Shown here: positions 1-7,723 of the stretch, piece by piece
Layout: each line of letters opens with the position of its first letter
Numbering within the stretch: the first letter of the stretch is position 1
NCBI RefSeq assembly: GCF_014642075.1
Contig: NZ_BMIK01000013.1
Location: 1 to 64,000 of the forward strand
DNA length: 64,000 nt
Source of the DNA: Parapedobacter defluvii
Lineage (GTDB): Bacteria; Bacteroidota; Bacteroidia; Sphingobacteriales; Sphingobacteriaceae
Reading direction: 5' to 3'
Translations under genes and position numbers: made by a program
Notes under the pieces: model-generated
Database searches by the model: none
Seen by the model: the letters and a program-made list of their open reading frames with translations, nothing else
Told to the model about the DNA's origin: nothing

Positions 1-170
1 AAGTGGTTGCCTTTGTAATGAAATATCAGAAAGTCTACCACAGACATTGACGGAGTTTTTTCTTTGTGCTCGAAATAATGAGCAACCAATGCCGGCAATT
101 TCAACAACTGGTAAAGCTCCGTTGTCGAAAAAAGGTAAGTGGTTACTATCAGCGCCGTGAGCAATTTCAT
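1..170 (-). CDS. small hypothetical protein, partial at window edge
   Basis: An open frame starts with ATG at 170 on the minus strand and runs off the left end of the window without a stop, giving 56 residues that begin MKLLTALIVTTYLFSTTELY. It contains the phrase LLKLPALVAHYFEHK and then a short region ending near FLIFHYKGNH. I recall small Bacteroidota proteins of about 100-130 residues with a 'KLP.L..HY.EHK' segment, usually with an N-terminal hydrophobic stretch and often near metal or stress genes, but no function is assigned to them. The hydrophobic start suggests membrane association or secretion. It sits upstream-to-downstream in the same orientation as the ric remnant, about 85 bp after its stop. 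Confidence 0.5.
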   Translation of the reverse strand, partial: MKLLTALIVTTYLFSTTELYQLLKLPALVAHYFEHKEKTPSMSVVDFLIFHYKGNH

Positions 171-254
171 CTATACAAATTTAGTTAATCTTTAGGCAAT
201 CGTACCTGGTAATTTTATGCCTGAGCGTAATTTATATTTTATCAAAATAAAATT

Positions 255-690
255 CTATCGATGTGCCAAGCGTTCGTTTTCGATTTTGATGACCTTTGGA
301 AACAGGATGTTGTTTTCAAGGTGGATATGTTGGAATAGATCATTTTCAAACGCTTTGATCTTTTCATACAGGTAGGTGTAGGAATTGCAAGCATTGGCGG
401 GCAGCTGATAATCAGCGGTCAATTTACGGAAGTTGCGCAATTCATTTCCGGCATCCTGATGTTCCCGTTCCAAGTCTTGCACCGCTTCGTGGATTTGCTA
501 AGGCAAATCGTTGGCTCCGTGTTCCAATTTTTTGACCAAGGGAAAAAGTATTTGCTCTTCTTTTTGAAGATGACTATAAAGATCGGCCATGAATGCGTGC
601 ATGCCTTCGGCCAACTCCATCAGTTCGTGATGTTCGAAACCGTGGCGTAGCGCTACTTTATCTGCCAATTGTTCAATGATAGGCCCATGT
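255..690 (-). pseudogene. ric/ytfE/scdA (iron-sulfur cluster repair di-iron protein) remnant
   Basis: RIC proteins are hemerythrin-like di-iron proteins that repair Fe-S clusters after nitrosative or oxidative stress. The minus strand from about 690 encodes the hemerythrin-like part: HGFEHHELMELAEGMHAFM, then LQKEEQILFPLVKKLEHG, then after an in-frame TAG (498-500) LEREHQDAGNELRNFRKL and FQHIHLENNILFPKV, ending at TAG 255-257. The spaced H..E, HLQKEE, EREH and HIHLEN motifs are the di-iron ligands of the family. The gene lacks the N-terminal ScdA_N domain and the first part of the di-iron domain, and has an internal stop. It is interrupted at about 680-690 where recombinase sequence starts on the other strand, so I call it a pseudogene broken by the mobile-element event. 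Confidence 0.75.
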
Positions 691-1434
691 TCCCGTATAT
701 CCCACTTAAGCGGTTTTTAACTTGCGGTCACTGTGGAAAACCTCTCCGCGGTTATATCGTCAAGAAAAAGAATCTCCACTATTACAAGTGCTGCACAAAG
801 GCCTGCAATAACAACAAAAGCGCAACGACGCTCAACAGCCTTTTTGAGAAAGTTTTGGATAGGTTTAAAATCGACAGGGCAAAGGATGTCATCGATTTGA
901 TAAAACAACAGACCGTTGCCGTGTTTAACCAGTTGACTGCCGGAAAGCAGGACGATTATCAACATCTACAGCGACAGCACAGGGAAATCGTAACAAAGAT
1001 CAACAGGCTTGAGGAAAGATATGTTGAAGAGGAGATAGGGGGTGACCTATACCACAAATACCGTCAGCGATATGATGATGAGAGGATAAGAAATAGAGGA
1101 AAAACTGATGAAGCTATCCCGGCAGGTGTCGAACCTCGATGACAGCATCGGATTTGTTATCAAATTCGCCCTTGAATTGCCTTTAAAGTGGGTTTCTGCC
1201 GACTATAACACTAGGCAGCGTATCCAGTTTTTACTCTTCCCTCAAGGTATTAGTTACTGCAAGAAAACTGATGAAAGTCGAACCCCGAGAATAAATTTAT
1301 TGTTTTTGTATGTTGCTTATTTTCAGCAAATTATAACAAAAAAGAAAAGAGGCATACCAGAACTTGGACTGGATTTTGCCTCTTTTTCCACTTTGGTAGC
1401 CCCGACGGGAATCGAACCCATATCTAAAGTTTAG
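687..1434 (+). pseudogene. serine recombinase, N-terminally truncated and frameshifted
   Basis: Only the C-terminal half of a large serine recombinase remains. The first frame begins FPYIPLKRFLTCGHCGKPL and shows the zinc beta ribbon (CGHCG, then YKCCTKAC), followed by the coiled-coil region LQRQHREIVTKINRLEERY, and stops at 1140-1142. The reading continues in another frame after about 1085 (EEKLMKLSRQVSNLDD, LPLKWVSADYNTRQRIQ, LLFPQGISYCKKTDESRTPR), which is the typical C-terminal tail of Bacteroidota serine recombinases. The catalytic resolvase domain with its Ser is absent. The tail frame runs through the terminator-like hairpin and ends inside the antisense of tRNA-Arg, so the element ended at, or was integrated beside, this tRNA. 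It is non-functional. Confidence 0.8.
1345..1387. terminator. bidirectional hairpin terminator next to tRNA-Arg
   Basis: AAAAGAGGCA (1345-1354) pairs with TGCCTCTTTT (1377-1386), with an inner CCAG/CTGG stem. A T-run follows on either strand, so it can end tRNA-Arg transcription on the minus strand and the recombinase remnant on the plus strand. Confidence 0.7.
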
Positions 1435-1468
1435 GAAACTTCTATTCTATCCGTTGAACTACAGGGCC
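1394..1468 (-). tRNA. tRNA-Arg(CCT)
   Basis: Read on the minus strand it folds as a 75-nt cloverleaf with encoded CCA. Acceptor GGCCCTG pairs with CGGGGCT, the D stem is GTTC/GAAT, and the anticodon stem GAAGT/ACTTT encloses loop TTCCTAA, giving anticodon CCT (Arg, AGG codons). The T loop is TTCGATT with stem ATGGG/CCCGT, followed by discriminator A and CCA at 1394-1396. A hairpin terminator lies 7 nt downstream. The neighbouring recombinase remnant suggests that this end of the tRNA served as, or lies beside, an integration site. Confidence 0.93.
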
Positions 1469-1663
1469 ATACCGTTCTTGCGGCAAAAATACGATTTTAT
1501 ACAGATAATGAAAAAGGATTTCTTCTGCAGCCAAAAATGTATCCAAAATCACTAATTAACCCAAAAAATCGCTCGAAAAGTAATCTTAATTTAAAATTAT
1601 CGGTTAATAGACAATATATATATCCCATTGACAAAAACGATAAATTACGATGGGGATAAACCG

Positions 1664-1671
1664 TATCTTTG
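1664..1671 (+). promoter_or_regulatory. -7 promoter element of the peroxiredoxin operon
   Basis: TATCTTTG matches the Bacteroidota -7 consensus TAnnTTTG and is followed by GCAC. It lies 26 nt before the ATG at 1698 and so favours that start over the upstream in-frame ATG at 1650. Confidence 0.6.
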
Positions 1672-1697
1672 CACCCGAAAACAATAAACAGATAGTC

Positions 1698-2342
1698 ATG
1701 AGTTTAACAGGAAAAAAATTCCCAAACATTACAGTTGATGCAATTGATTACCTCGGTGATTACTTGTCTATTAACATTTTTGAAGAAGCAACCCAAAAAG
1801 GCAAAAAAGTATTGCTTTTCTGGTATCCCAAAGATTTTACATTTGTATGTCCTACTGAGCTTCATGCATTCCAAGAGGCACTGCCCGAATTTGAAAAACG
1901 CAATACACTGGTCGTTGGTGCATCTTGCGATACCAACGAAGTACACTTTGCTTGGTTAAACACAGCCAAAGATAACGGAGGCATCGAAGGGGTAACCTAT
2001 CCCATTCTGGCCGATACGAACCGTAATCTGTCCCGCGTGCTGGGCATACTGGAAGGTGAAGAGAAAGAAAGCGAAGAGTTTGGATACCTATTTGAAGGTT
2101 CAAACGTAACATTCCGCGCCACTTACCTGATTGACGAAGATGGCAAAGTGTTTCACGAAAGCGTAAATGACATGCCTGTAGGCCGCAATGTAAAAGAATA
2201 CCTCCGGCTGATCGACGCTTATGCGCACGTACAGAAGTTCGGCGAAGTATGTCCTGCCAACTGGGAAGAAGGAAAAGATGCCATGCATGCCACCCGTGAC
2301 GGCGTAGCCAGTTATTTGGCAAGCCAAGTTTCGCTTAGCTAA
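1698..2342 (+). CDS. 2-Cys peroxiredoxin (AhpC/TSA family)
   Basis: A thiol peroxidase that reduces H2O2 and alkyl hydroperoxides in the cytoplasm. The 214-residue protein has the peroxidatic cysteine motif DFTFVCPTEL near residue 50 and the resolving cysteine motif GEVCPANWEEG near residue 170, with the catalytic Thr and Arg of the fold in place. Its length fits the AhpC-like class. The start MSLTGKKFPN is chosen because an upstream ATG (1650) lies before the -7 element. It heads an operon with a CGNC thioredoxin and a DUF6952 protein; the thioredoxin may be its reductant, which is an inference from position. A perfect hairpin follows the stop and may attenuate downstream expression. Confidence 0.93.
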   Translation: MSLTGKKFPNITVDAIDYLGDYLSINIFEEATQKGKKVLLFWYPKDFTFVCPTELHAFQEALPEFEKRNTLVVGASCDTNEVHFAWLNTAKDNGGIEGVTYPILADTNRNLSRVLGILEGEEKESEEFGYLFEGSNVTFRATYLIDEDGKVFHESVNDMPVGRNVKEYLRLIDAYAHVQKFGEVCPANWEEGKDAMHATRDGVASYLASQVSLS

Positions 2343-2363
2343 GCGGTGCACAAAGATTTAACA

Positions 2364-2395
2364 GGTAACCACCCCTTTAAGAGGGGTTGGTTACC
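2364..2395 (+). terminator. intercistronic hairpin after the peroxiredoxin gene
   Basis: GGTAACC (2364-2370) and ACCCCT pair with AGGGGT and GGTTACC (2389-2395) around a TTAA loop. No T-run follows, so it is more likely an mRNA-stabilising or attenuating hairpin than a full terminator. Confidence 0.5.
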
Positions 2396-2421
2396 CTAAT
2401 AAATGAAGAATTAAAATTAGT

Positions 2422-2736
2422 ATGCTACAAGAATTAGAAAACGACAACCTTTCCGATATTGTAAAAAGCAACGACGTAGTACTGGTGCAATACTCAGCTA
2501 CCTGGTGCGGAAACTGCAAAATTATGAAACCAAAGTTCAAAAAATTAGCTTCGGAAAATGAGCAGATTCCCTTCGTTATTGCAGATGCCGAGCGGTTTCC
2601 GCAATCCAGACAATTGGCCAATGTCAGCAATTTACCCACCTTTGCCGCCTTCAAAAACGGGCAGTTGGTAAATCAGGTACAAACAAACAAATTTGATCCG
2701 TTAATCGAACTACTGAATGAAGTTACCCATAATTAA
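2422..2736 (+). CDS. thioredoxin family protein (CGNC active site)
   Basis: A 104-residue single-domain thioredoxin without signal peptide, so cytoplasmic. The active site WCGNCKIMKPKFKKLA lies near residue 30, with the cis-Pro region VSNLPTFAAFKNGQLV near residue 75. The CGNC pair is atypical compared with the usual CGPC of thioredoxin 1 but is found in other thioredoxin-like proteins. It sits between the peroxiredoxin and the DUF6952 gene and overlaps the latter by 20 nt, which points to translational coupling. A role as electron donor for the peroxiredoxin is likely from context, not shown by the sequence. Confidence 0.9.
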   Translation: MLQELENDNLSDIVKSNDVVLVQYSATWCGNCKIMKPKFKKLASENEQIPFVIADAERFPQSRQLANVSNLPTFAAFKNGQLVNQVQTNKFDPLIELLNEVTHN

Positions 2737-2977
2737 ACACCTAGCTGAGTTCATCGAGCAGAATGATTCCGATTACGTACTTGAAACCATCGAAACATTG
2801 GAATCGCTTATCGAGGTACCCTCTTTGAAAGACGAGGAGTTGGATGTCATCGGGGAGTTGATTTCAAATATGTACGGTGCCATTGAAGTTGATAAGTTGG
2901 TAAAAAGCGGGATGGAGCGGAAAGAAGCATTGAATACTTTTATGAAGCGGGTGCTGGGATCGATCGACAAAGCGTAA
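2717..2977 (+). CDS. DUF6952 family protein
   Basis: A soluble 86-residue acidic protein beginning MKLPIIKHLAEFIEQNDSDY, with a conserved stretch ELDVIGELISNMYGAIEV and the end KRVLGSIDKA. I recognise this as the small family (DUF6952) that follows a thioredoxin and a peroxiredoxin in many Bacteroidota; no function is known. The start overlaps the thioredoxin gene by 20 nt. Because the trio is kept together, a part in peroxide or thiol redox balance is a fair guess. Confidence 0.8.
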   Translation: MKLPIIKHLAEFIEQNDSDYVLETIETLESLIEVPSLKDEELDVIGELISNMYGAIEVDKLVKSGMERKEALNTFMKRVLGSIDKA

Positions 2978-3178
2978 CAATGTTCAAAACCATTTGTTTG
3001 TGGAAAACTTGTAAGGCCCCAGTTAGCTGATATCGCTTCCATTTTTGTAACTTTACCGTTGTTAAAGGTTAACTTCTTAAGGCTGATTTTATAGTTTAGA
3101 TGAATGCGATGTCCTTTTGGGTATTTGCTAAAAGCACGGTTTTAAGATTTAAATGATTTTTTAATTGTTAATTTGCAG

Positions 3179-3214
3179 GAGCCGTCCCGATGTACAATCG
3201 GGACGGCTTTTGTT
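3179..3214 (+). terminator. rho-independent terminator
   Basis: AGCCGTCCCGAT pairs with ATCGGGACGGCT around the loop GTACA/TGTACA, followed by TTTGTTTT. It closes the peroxiredoxin operon and insulates the PIG-L gene, whose likely -7 element (TATCTTTA, 3232-3239) comes just after. The rest of the 2978-3244 gap shows nothing I can name. Confidence 0.8.
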
Positions 3215-3244
3215 TTATCCCCCGCAAACTTTATCTTTAAACCC

Positions 3245-5680
3245 ATGAATATAAGACGTATCGCCTTTTTCTTTTCACTCTTCCTTGTTACATTCTCCAC
3301 CGTCGCCCAAACACAAAAACCGAAGCATGCCGGCGAAATTAAGCAAGCCATCAAGAAACTGAATACCCTAGGTTCGGTATTATATTTTGCTGCCCATCCG
3401 GACGACGAAAACACCCGGTTAATTGCGTGGCTGGCGAAAGAGAAATTATATCGGACCGGCTACCTTTCACTGACCCGTGGCGATGGCGGCCAAAATCTCA
3501 TCGGAACCGAACAAGCGGAAGAGCTCGGACTTATCCGTACCCAGGAACTCCTTGCGGCACGCAGCGTAGACGGAGGAGAACAGTTCTTTTCACGGGCACT
3601 CGATTTCGGGTTTTCGAAAACATGGGATGAGACTTTCCGGTTCTGGGGTCGAGAAAACATCCTTGCAGATGCCGTCTGGACTATCCGGAAATTCCGCCCG
3701 GATGTCATCATCACCCGCTTCCCTCCCGATGAACGGGCCGGGCACGGACACCACCAAGCTTCCGCTTTATTGGCCATTGAGGCCTTTAAAGCCGCTGCAG
3801 ACCCCAGCCGGTTTCCGGAACAGCTTACCCATGTTTCGGTATGGCAGGCCAAACGCTTACTTTGGAACACGTCGAGTTTCTTCCAGGGATCGCCCCCCTC
3901 TTCGGCTCATTTGCTGATAAACATCGGCGATTACAATCCTTTTCTGGGGGAGTCCTATGGTGAAATCGCCGCAGAAAGCCGGTCTAACCACAAAAGCCAG
4001 GGCTTCGGAGCCGCCCGGCAGCGGGGCAACAGCATTGAACGCTTTGAGGTATTGGCGGGAGATACCCCTGAAAAAGACCTGTTTGATGGAATCGGAACTT
4101 CCTGGGAGCGGGTGGAAGGGAGCGGAAACATTCCGCAATTGATCACGGCCATTTACAACGCCTTTGAAGACGAACATCCGGAAAATTCGATCGATGGATT
4201 GATCTCCCTTCTCGCCGAGGTAGAGAACGTAAAAGACACCTATTGGAAGGAACAAAAAACGGCAGAAATAAAAGACCTAATTATTGCATGCGGAGGGATT
4301 TGGTTTGAAAGCTACGCCCCCATGGCTAAATATGCCGTCGGCGAGCAAATTCCCGTTAATACAACTTTCATCGTGCGCCGCCCGGGCATCGAAGTGTTTG
4401 TTGGAAATACAAAGCTGACTTTTAACGAGCCCTACGAGCAGTCTTCCACCCTTGAAGCAAACCGCATCACACAACCCTATTGGCTCCGTACCCCACATAG
4501 CTTGGGTAGTTTTACAGTGGAACATCAAGAAGACATCGGGCAGCCCATCAATTCCGATGGTCCCAAGACTTCGGTCAGCTTGCGTGTCAACGGTAAGGAA
4601 CTCACGTTTGAACGCCCGATTGTCTATAAATATACCCATCCGGTTCGGGGCGAAGTGTACGAGCCACTGGCCATAGCACCACGGATAACTGCCAATCTCG
4701 GCCAAAAGGCTCTCGTATTCAATGGTAACGAGCCCAAAACGCTGGAAGTTGTCTTTACGGCACACACTCAAGATCGCGTAGCTGCTACGGCCTTTCTCCG
4801 CCTGCCCCAGGGCTGGCGGGCCGAACCCCAGCAGATACCCTTGGATTTCGCTGCCAAGTCGGATGAAATCACGTCCAAATTCACCATTTATCCTGCGGCC
4901 AATGCGTCGCTTTCGGATTCGTTAAGCATTGCATTGCAATATGCCGATTCCACAGAAACGGCCCATGCCATCCGTTCCATCGCCTACGAACATATTCCCC
5001 ATATCACGTGGTTCCCGCCCACCACCGCCCGCTTAAGCAAAATAGAAACCGGTGTATCCGCAATGCACATCGGCTATCTGCCGGGTGCGGGTGATTTAAT
5101 TCCGCAGGCTTTGCGGGAAATCGGATTGCGGGTGGACATACTGAGCGAACAGGATATCCTCTCGGATAATCTCTCGCAATACGATGCCATTGTTACGGGT
5201 GTACGTTTGTACAATGTAAATGAACGGATGCGTTATATGCAGCCTCACCTGATGGCTTACGTGAAAAACGGTGGTACGTTACTGGTTCAATATAACGTCA
5301 GCGGAGGGTCTCTGGCGTCTGACCTCGGCCCCTATCCATTGGCATTAAGCCGAAGCCGGGTGACCGACGAAACCGCTCCCGTAACCATACTCAGTCCCGA
5401 TAGTCGGGCACTCAACTATCCAAACCAGATTACCGCTGCCGACTTCGACGGTTGGATACAGGAACGCGGCCTGTATTTTGCAGGTCAGGCAGACAGCCAA
5501 TACGACCAACCGCTGCAGATGGCTGATCCGGGAGAGGCCCCCAACAGCGGGTCGTTGCTGGTAGCCCGGTACGGAGAAGGTAACTTTGTTTATACATCGC
5601 TTGCTTTTTTCAGGCAATTGCCTGCCGGCGTACCCGGAGCATACAGATTATTTGTAAATTTGCTGGCAAAACCCAATTGA
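3245..5680 (+). CDS. secreted PIG-L (LmbE) family deacetylase
   Basis: Predicted zinc-dependent N-acetyl sugar deacetylase of the PIG-L/LmbE family, exported by a signal peptide (MNIRRIAFFFSLFLVTFSTVAQ). In the 811-residue protein the metal motif AAHPDDE is at 49-55 and the second motif GHGHHQA at 166-172; both are the family hallmarks. After the catalytic domain (about 40-300) come beta-rich regions and a C-terminal domain (about 620-805) with LPGAGDLIPQALREIGL and a GATase-like look. This long form is common in Bacteroidota; its substrate is not known. The start at 3245 is chosen since the upstream in-frame codons lie across the terminator. It is followed by two tiny membrane genes and a symporter, and may form an operon with them. 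Confidence 0.9.
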   Translation: MNIRRIAFFFSLFLVTFSTVAQTQKPKHAGEIKQAIKKLNTLGSVLYFAAHPDDENTRLIAWLAKEKLYRTGYLSLTRGDGGQNLIGTEQAEELGLIRTQELLAARSVDGGEQFFSRALDFGFSKTWDETFRFWGRENILADAVWTIRKFRPDVIITRFPPDERAGHGHHQASALLAIEAFKAAADPSRFPEQLTHVSVWQAKRLLWNTSSFFQGSPPSSAHLLINIGDYNPFLGESYGEIAAESRSNHKSQGFGAARQRGNSIERFEVLAGDTPEKDLFDGIGTSWERVEGSGNIPQLITAIYNAFEDEHPENSIDGLISLLAEVENVKDTYWKEQKTAEIKDLIIACGGIWFESYAPMAKYAVGEQIPVNTTFIVRRPGIEVFVGNTKLTFNEPYEQSSTLEANRITQPYWLRTPHSLGSFTVEHQEDIGQPINSDGPKTSVSLRVNGKELTFERPIVYKYTHPVRGEVYEPLAIAPRITANLGQKALVFNGNEPKTLEVVFTAHTQDRVAATAFLRLPQGWRAEPQQIPLDFAAKSDEITSKFTIYPAANASLSDSLSIALQYADSTETAHAIRSIAYEHIPHITWFPPTTARLSKIETGVSAMHIGYLPGAGDLIPQALREIGLRVDILSEQDILSDNLSQYDAIVTGVRLYNVNERMRYMQPHLMAYVKNGGTLLVQYNVSGGSLASDLGPYPLALSRSRVTDETAPVTILSPDSRALNYPNQITAADFDGWIQERGLYFAGQADSQYDQPLQMADPGEAPNSGSLLVARYGEGNFVYTSLAFFRQLPAGVPGAYRLFVNLLAKPN

Positions 5681-5697
5681 TTAAACAACGTATCGTT

Positions 5698-5898
5698 ATG
5701 GAACAACACATCGAAGAACAAGCTAACGGAAAAAATATCAACGGCTATTTCTACTTGTTGGGTGCCGTATTTGGTGGTCTGACAGGAGGCTACATTCAAG
5801 AAAGTTTTCTCGCTGCCATCATCGGCGTTGTAGTGGGAGTGGCGTTTGCCGGCTTTTTTGTAGGCAGCCTGCTCAAAGGGCGCGAGCATGACCGATAA
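5698..5898 (+). CDS. small two-helix membrane protein
   Basis: A 66-residue protein with a short polar N-terminus (MEQHIEEQANGKNINGYFY) and two glycine-rich hydrophobic helices (LLGAVFGGLTGGYI and LAAIIGVVVGVAFAGFFVG), ending in a basic tail. No family is recognised. It starts 17 nt after the PIG-L stop (an in-frame start at 5677 overlapping that stop is an alternative) and overlaps the next 39-residue gene. The arrangement suggests it is translated with the symporter, perhaps as an accessory membrane subunit. Confidence 0.6.
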   Translation: MEQHIEEQANGKNINGYFYLLGAVFGGLTGGYIQESFLAAIIGVVVGVAFAGFFVGSLLKGREHDR

Positions 5899-6007
5899 GG
5901 GACTTCCTCCCTTCATCCGTAACTGGAAGCGCTTCTACTGGATTGTGATCGGCTGGTTACTGGTGCTTATCCTGTTATTTTATTTATTTACCAAACATTT
6001 CGGATGA
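5888..6007 (+). CDS. 39-residue single-span membrane protein preceding the symporter
   Basis: ATG at 5888 overlaps the end of the preceding small gene, and the TGA at 6005-6007 overlaps the symporter ATG (6004), a tight ATGA coupling. The peptide starts MTDKGLPPFIRNWKRFYWI and has one strong hydrophobic helix (VIGWLLVLILLFYLF) followed by TKHFG. Short single-span proteins directly before SSS-family transporters are known from several bacteria, where they are assumed to be small subunits; that role here is an inference. The double overlap is the main evidence that it is real. Confidence 0.65.
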   Translation: MTDKGLPPFIRNWKRFYWIVIGWLLVLILLFYLFTKHFG

Positions 6008-7719
6008 GTACGACGGATTGGGTGGTATTGTTTTGCACACTGCTACTGATCGTAGCCTATGGTGTGTATAAGAGCCGGGGAATCCGCAACATCGACGGAT
6101 ATCTTTTGGGCAATAAGTCATTGCCCTGGTATCACGTAGCCTTATCCGTTATGGCCACCCAGGCAAGTGCGATCACCTTCCTGTCAGCTCCCGGCCTTGC
6201 CTACTCCTCGGGCATGAGCTTCGTCCAGTTTTACTTTGGCCTTCCCTTGGCGATGATTGTGCTGAGCGTTTCGTTTGTGCCCATTTTCCATCGGCTACGG
6301 GTTTTTACTGCCTATGAATTTCTGGAGAAACGTTTTGACGTACGTACGCGTGCCTTCACTGCAGCACTCTTTCTAATCCAACGGGGCCTTTCCACGGGCA
6401 TCACGATCTACGCCCCCGCCATTATCTTATCCAGCATTCTGCAGATCAACGTCATCTATACCACGCTGTTCATCGGCACACTTGTGGTCCTCTACACCGT
6501 CTATGGAGGCACCAAAGCGGTCTCGTACACGCAACTGCTCCAAATGACCATTATTTTCGGCGGACTACTCACTGCAGGTATATTGGTAGTGTATATGTTG
6601 CCCCAAGACATTGGCTTTTCCAAGGCATTGCATATTGCCGGCAAGTCAGGCAAGGCGAATGCCATTGACCTATCGTTCGACTGGAACAACCAGTATACAT
6701 TGTGGAGTGGCCTCATCGGTGGTTTTTTTCTACAGCTATCTTACTTTGGTACCGACCAAAGCCAAGTGGGCAGATACCTTACCGGCTCCTCGGTCCGCGA
6801 CAGCCGTATCGGGTTACTTATGAATGGATTGCTGAAGGTCCCCATGCAGTTTGCCATTTTACTGATCGGTATTTTGGTGTTTGCCTTTTACCAATACAAC
6901 AGTCCACCCATATTCTTCAACAAATACGAACTGCACCGAATCGAAAACAGCCCCTATGCCGCTCAGGTCGAAGCGCTGAAAACAGAACACCACGCTATTT
7001 TCGAAGACAAACAGAAGCAGATACACCGGTTGACCGAAGCGTTGGATGCGGATGACGAAACCGTCATTGCTGACGTCCGTAACCAACTGCAAAGTGCAGA
7101 CGAACGGGCCAAGGAAATACGGCAGAACCTGGTGGAATTAATGCAGCAGAACGATGCGCTGGCTGATACCAACGATAACAATTACATCTTTCTTTCTTTC
7201 GTGACGGAAAACTTCCCAAAGGGCCTGATCGGACTGTTGGTAGCCATTGTATTCATGGCTTCCATGGGCGCCACCTCGGGGGCCATTAACTCCCTGGCAT
7301 CCACGACCGTCATTGATATTTACAAGCGCTTCGTCAGCAAAAAGGGCAGCGAACGGAGGTACCTGTCGGCCTCACGGATATTTACGTTGGTGTGGGGTAT
7401 ATTTTGCATTATCATTGCCCTCTATGCCAGTAAACTGGGCAATTTATTGGAAGCCGTTAACATCCTGGGATCCCTGTTCTACGGTACTATACTGGGGATA
7501 TTTGTTGTCGCCTTTTACGTGAAACGGGCAGGTGGGAAAGCCGTGCTTTGGGCAGCAGTCCTCACCGAAGTTGTGGTGGTGTCCTTTTGGTGGTTTGATG
7601 TAATGGCGTTTCTCTGGCTCAATCTGGTGGGATGTGCCGGCGTGGTCTTATTCTCCCTCATCTTTCAGGGTACCCGCTCCAATCAACAAACACTTGCAAC
7701 AAATGCATCTCCCCAATAA
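6004..7719 (+). CDS. sodium:solute symporter (SSS family) with coiled-coil insert
   Basis: An inner-membrane Na+/solute symporter of 571 residues with about 13 membrane helices. The start WVVLFCTLLLIVAYGVYKSR and GYLLGNKSLPWYHVALSVM, and the helix with ATQASAITFLSAPGLAYSSG, are typical of SSS transporters. Between about residues 300 and 390 there is a long charged helical insert rich in Glu, Gln and Lys (EALKTEHHAIFEDKQKQIHR, QLQSADERAKEIRQNLVELM) that predicts a coiled coil between two membrane helices; this is unusual for the family at large. The following helix region (ASMGATSGAINSLASTTVID) carries the Na+-site-like motif. The substrate is not evident. It is coupled to the 39-residue gene upstream. 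Confidence 0.9.
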   Translation: MSTTDWVVLFCTLLLIVAYGVYKSRGIRNIDGYLLGNKSLPWYHVALSVMATQASAITFLSAPGLAYSSGMSFVQFYFGLPLAMIVLSVSFVPIFHRLRVFTAYEFLEKRFDVRTRAFTAALFLIQRGLSTGITIYAPAIILSSILQINVIYTTLFIGTLVVLYTVYGGTKAVSYTQLLQMTIIFGGLLTAGILVVYMLPQDIGFSKALHIAGKSGKANAIDLSFDWNNQYTLWSGLIGGFFLQLSYFGTDQSQVGRYLTGSSVRDSRIGLLMNGLLKVPMQFAILLIGILVFAFYQYNSPPIFFNKYELHRIENSPYAAQVEALKTEHHAIFEDKQKQIHRLTEALDADDETVIADVRNQLQSADERAKEIRQNLVELMQQNDALADTNDNNYIFLSFVTENFPKGLIGLLVAIVFMASMGATSGAINSLASTTVIDIYKRFVSKKGSERRYLSASRIFTLVWGIFCIIIALYASKLGNLLEAVNILGSLFYGTILGIFVVAFYVKRAGGKAVLWAAVLTEVVVVSFWWFDVMAFLWLNLVGCAGVVLFSLIFQGTRSNQQTLATNASPQ

Positions 7720-7723
7720 ATTA

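Noticed and set aside
3173-3244. Longer N-terminus of the PIG-L protein starting MQEPSRCTIG
   Set aside because: These codons lie in the terminator hairpin; the signal peptide begins at 3245.
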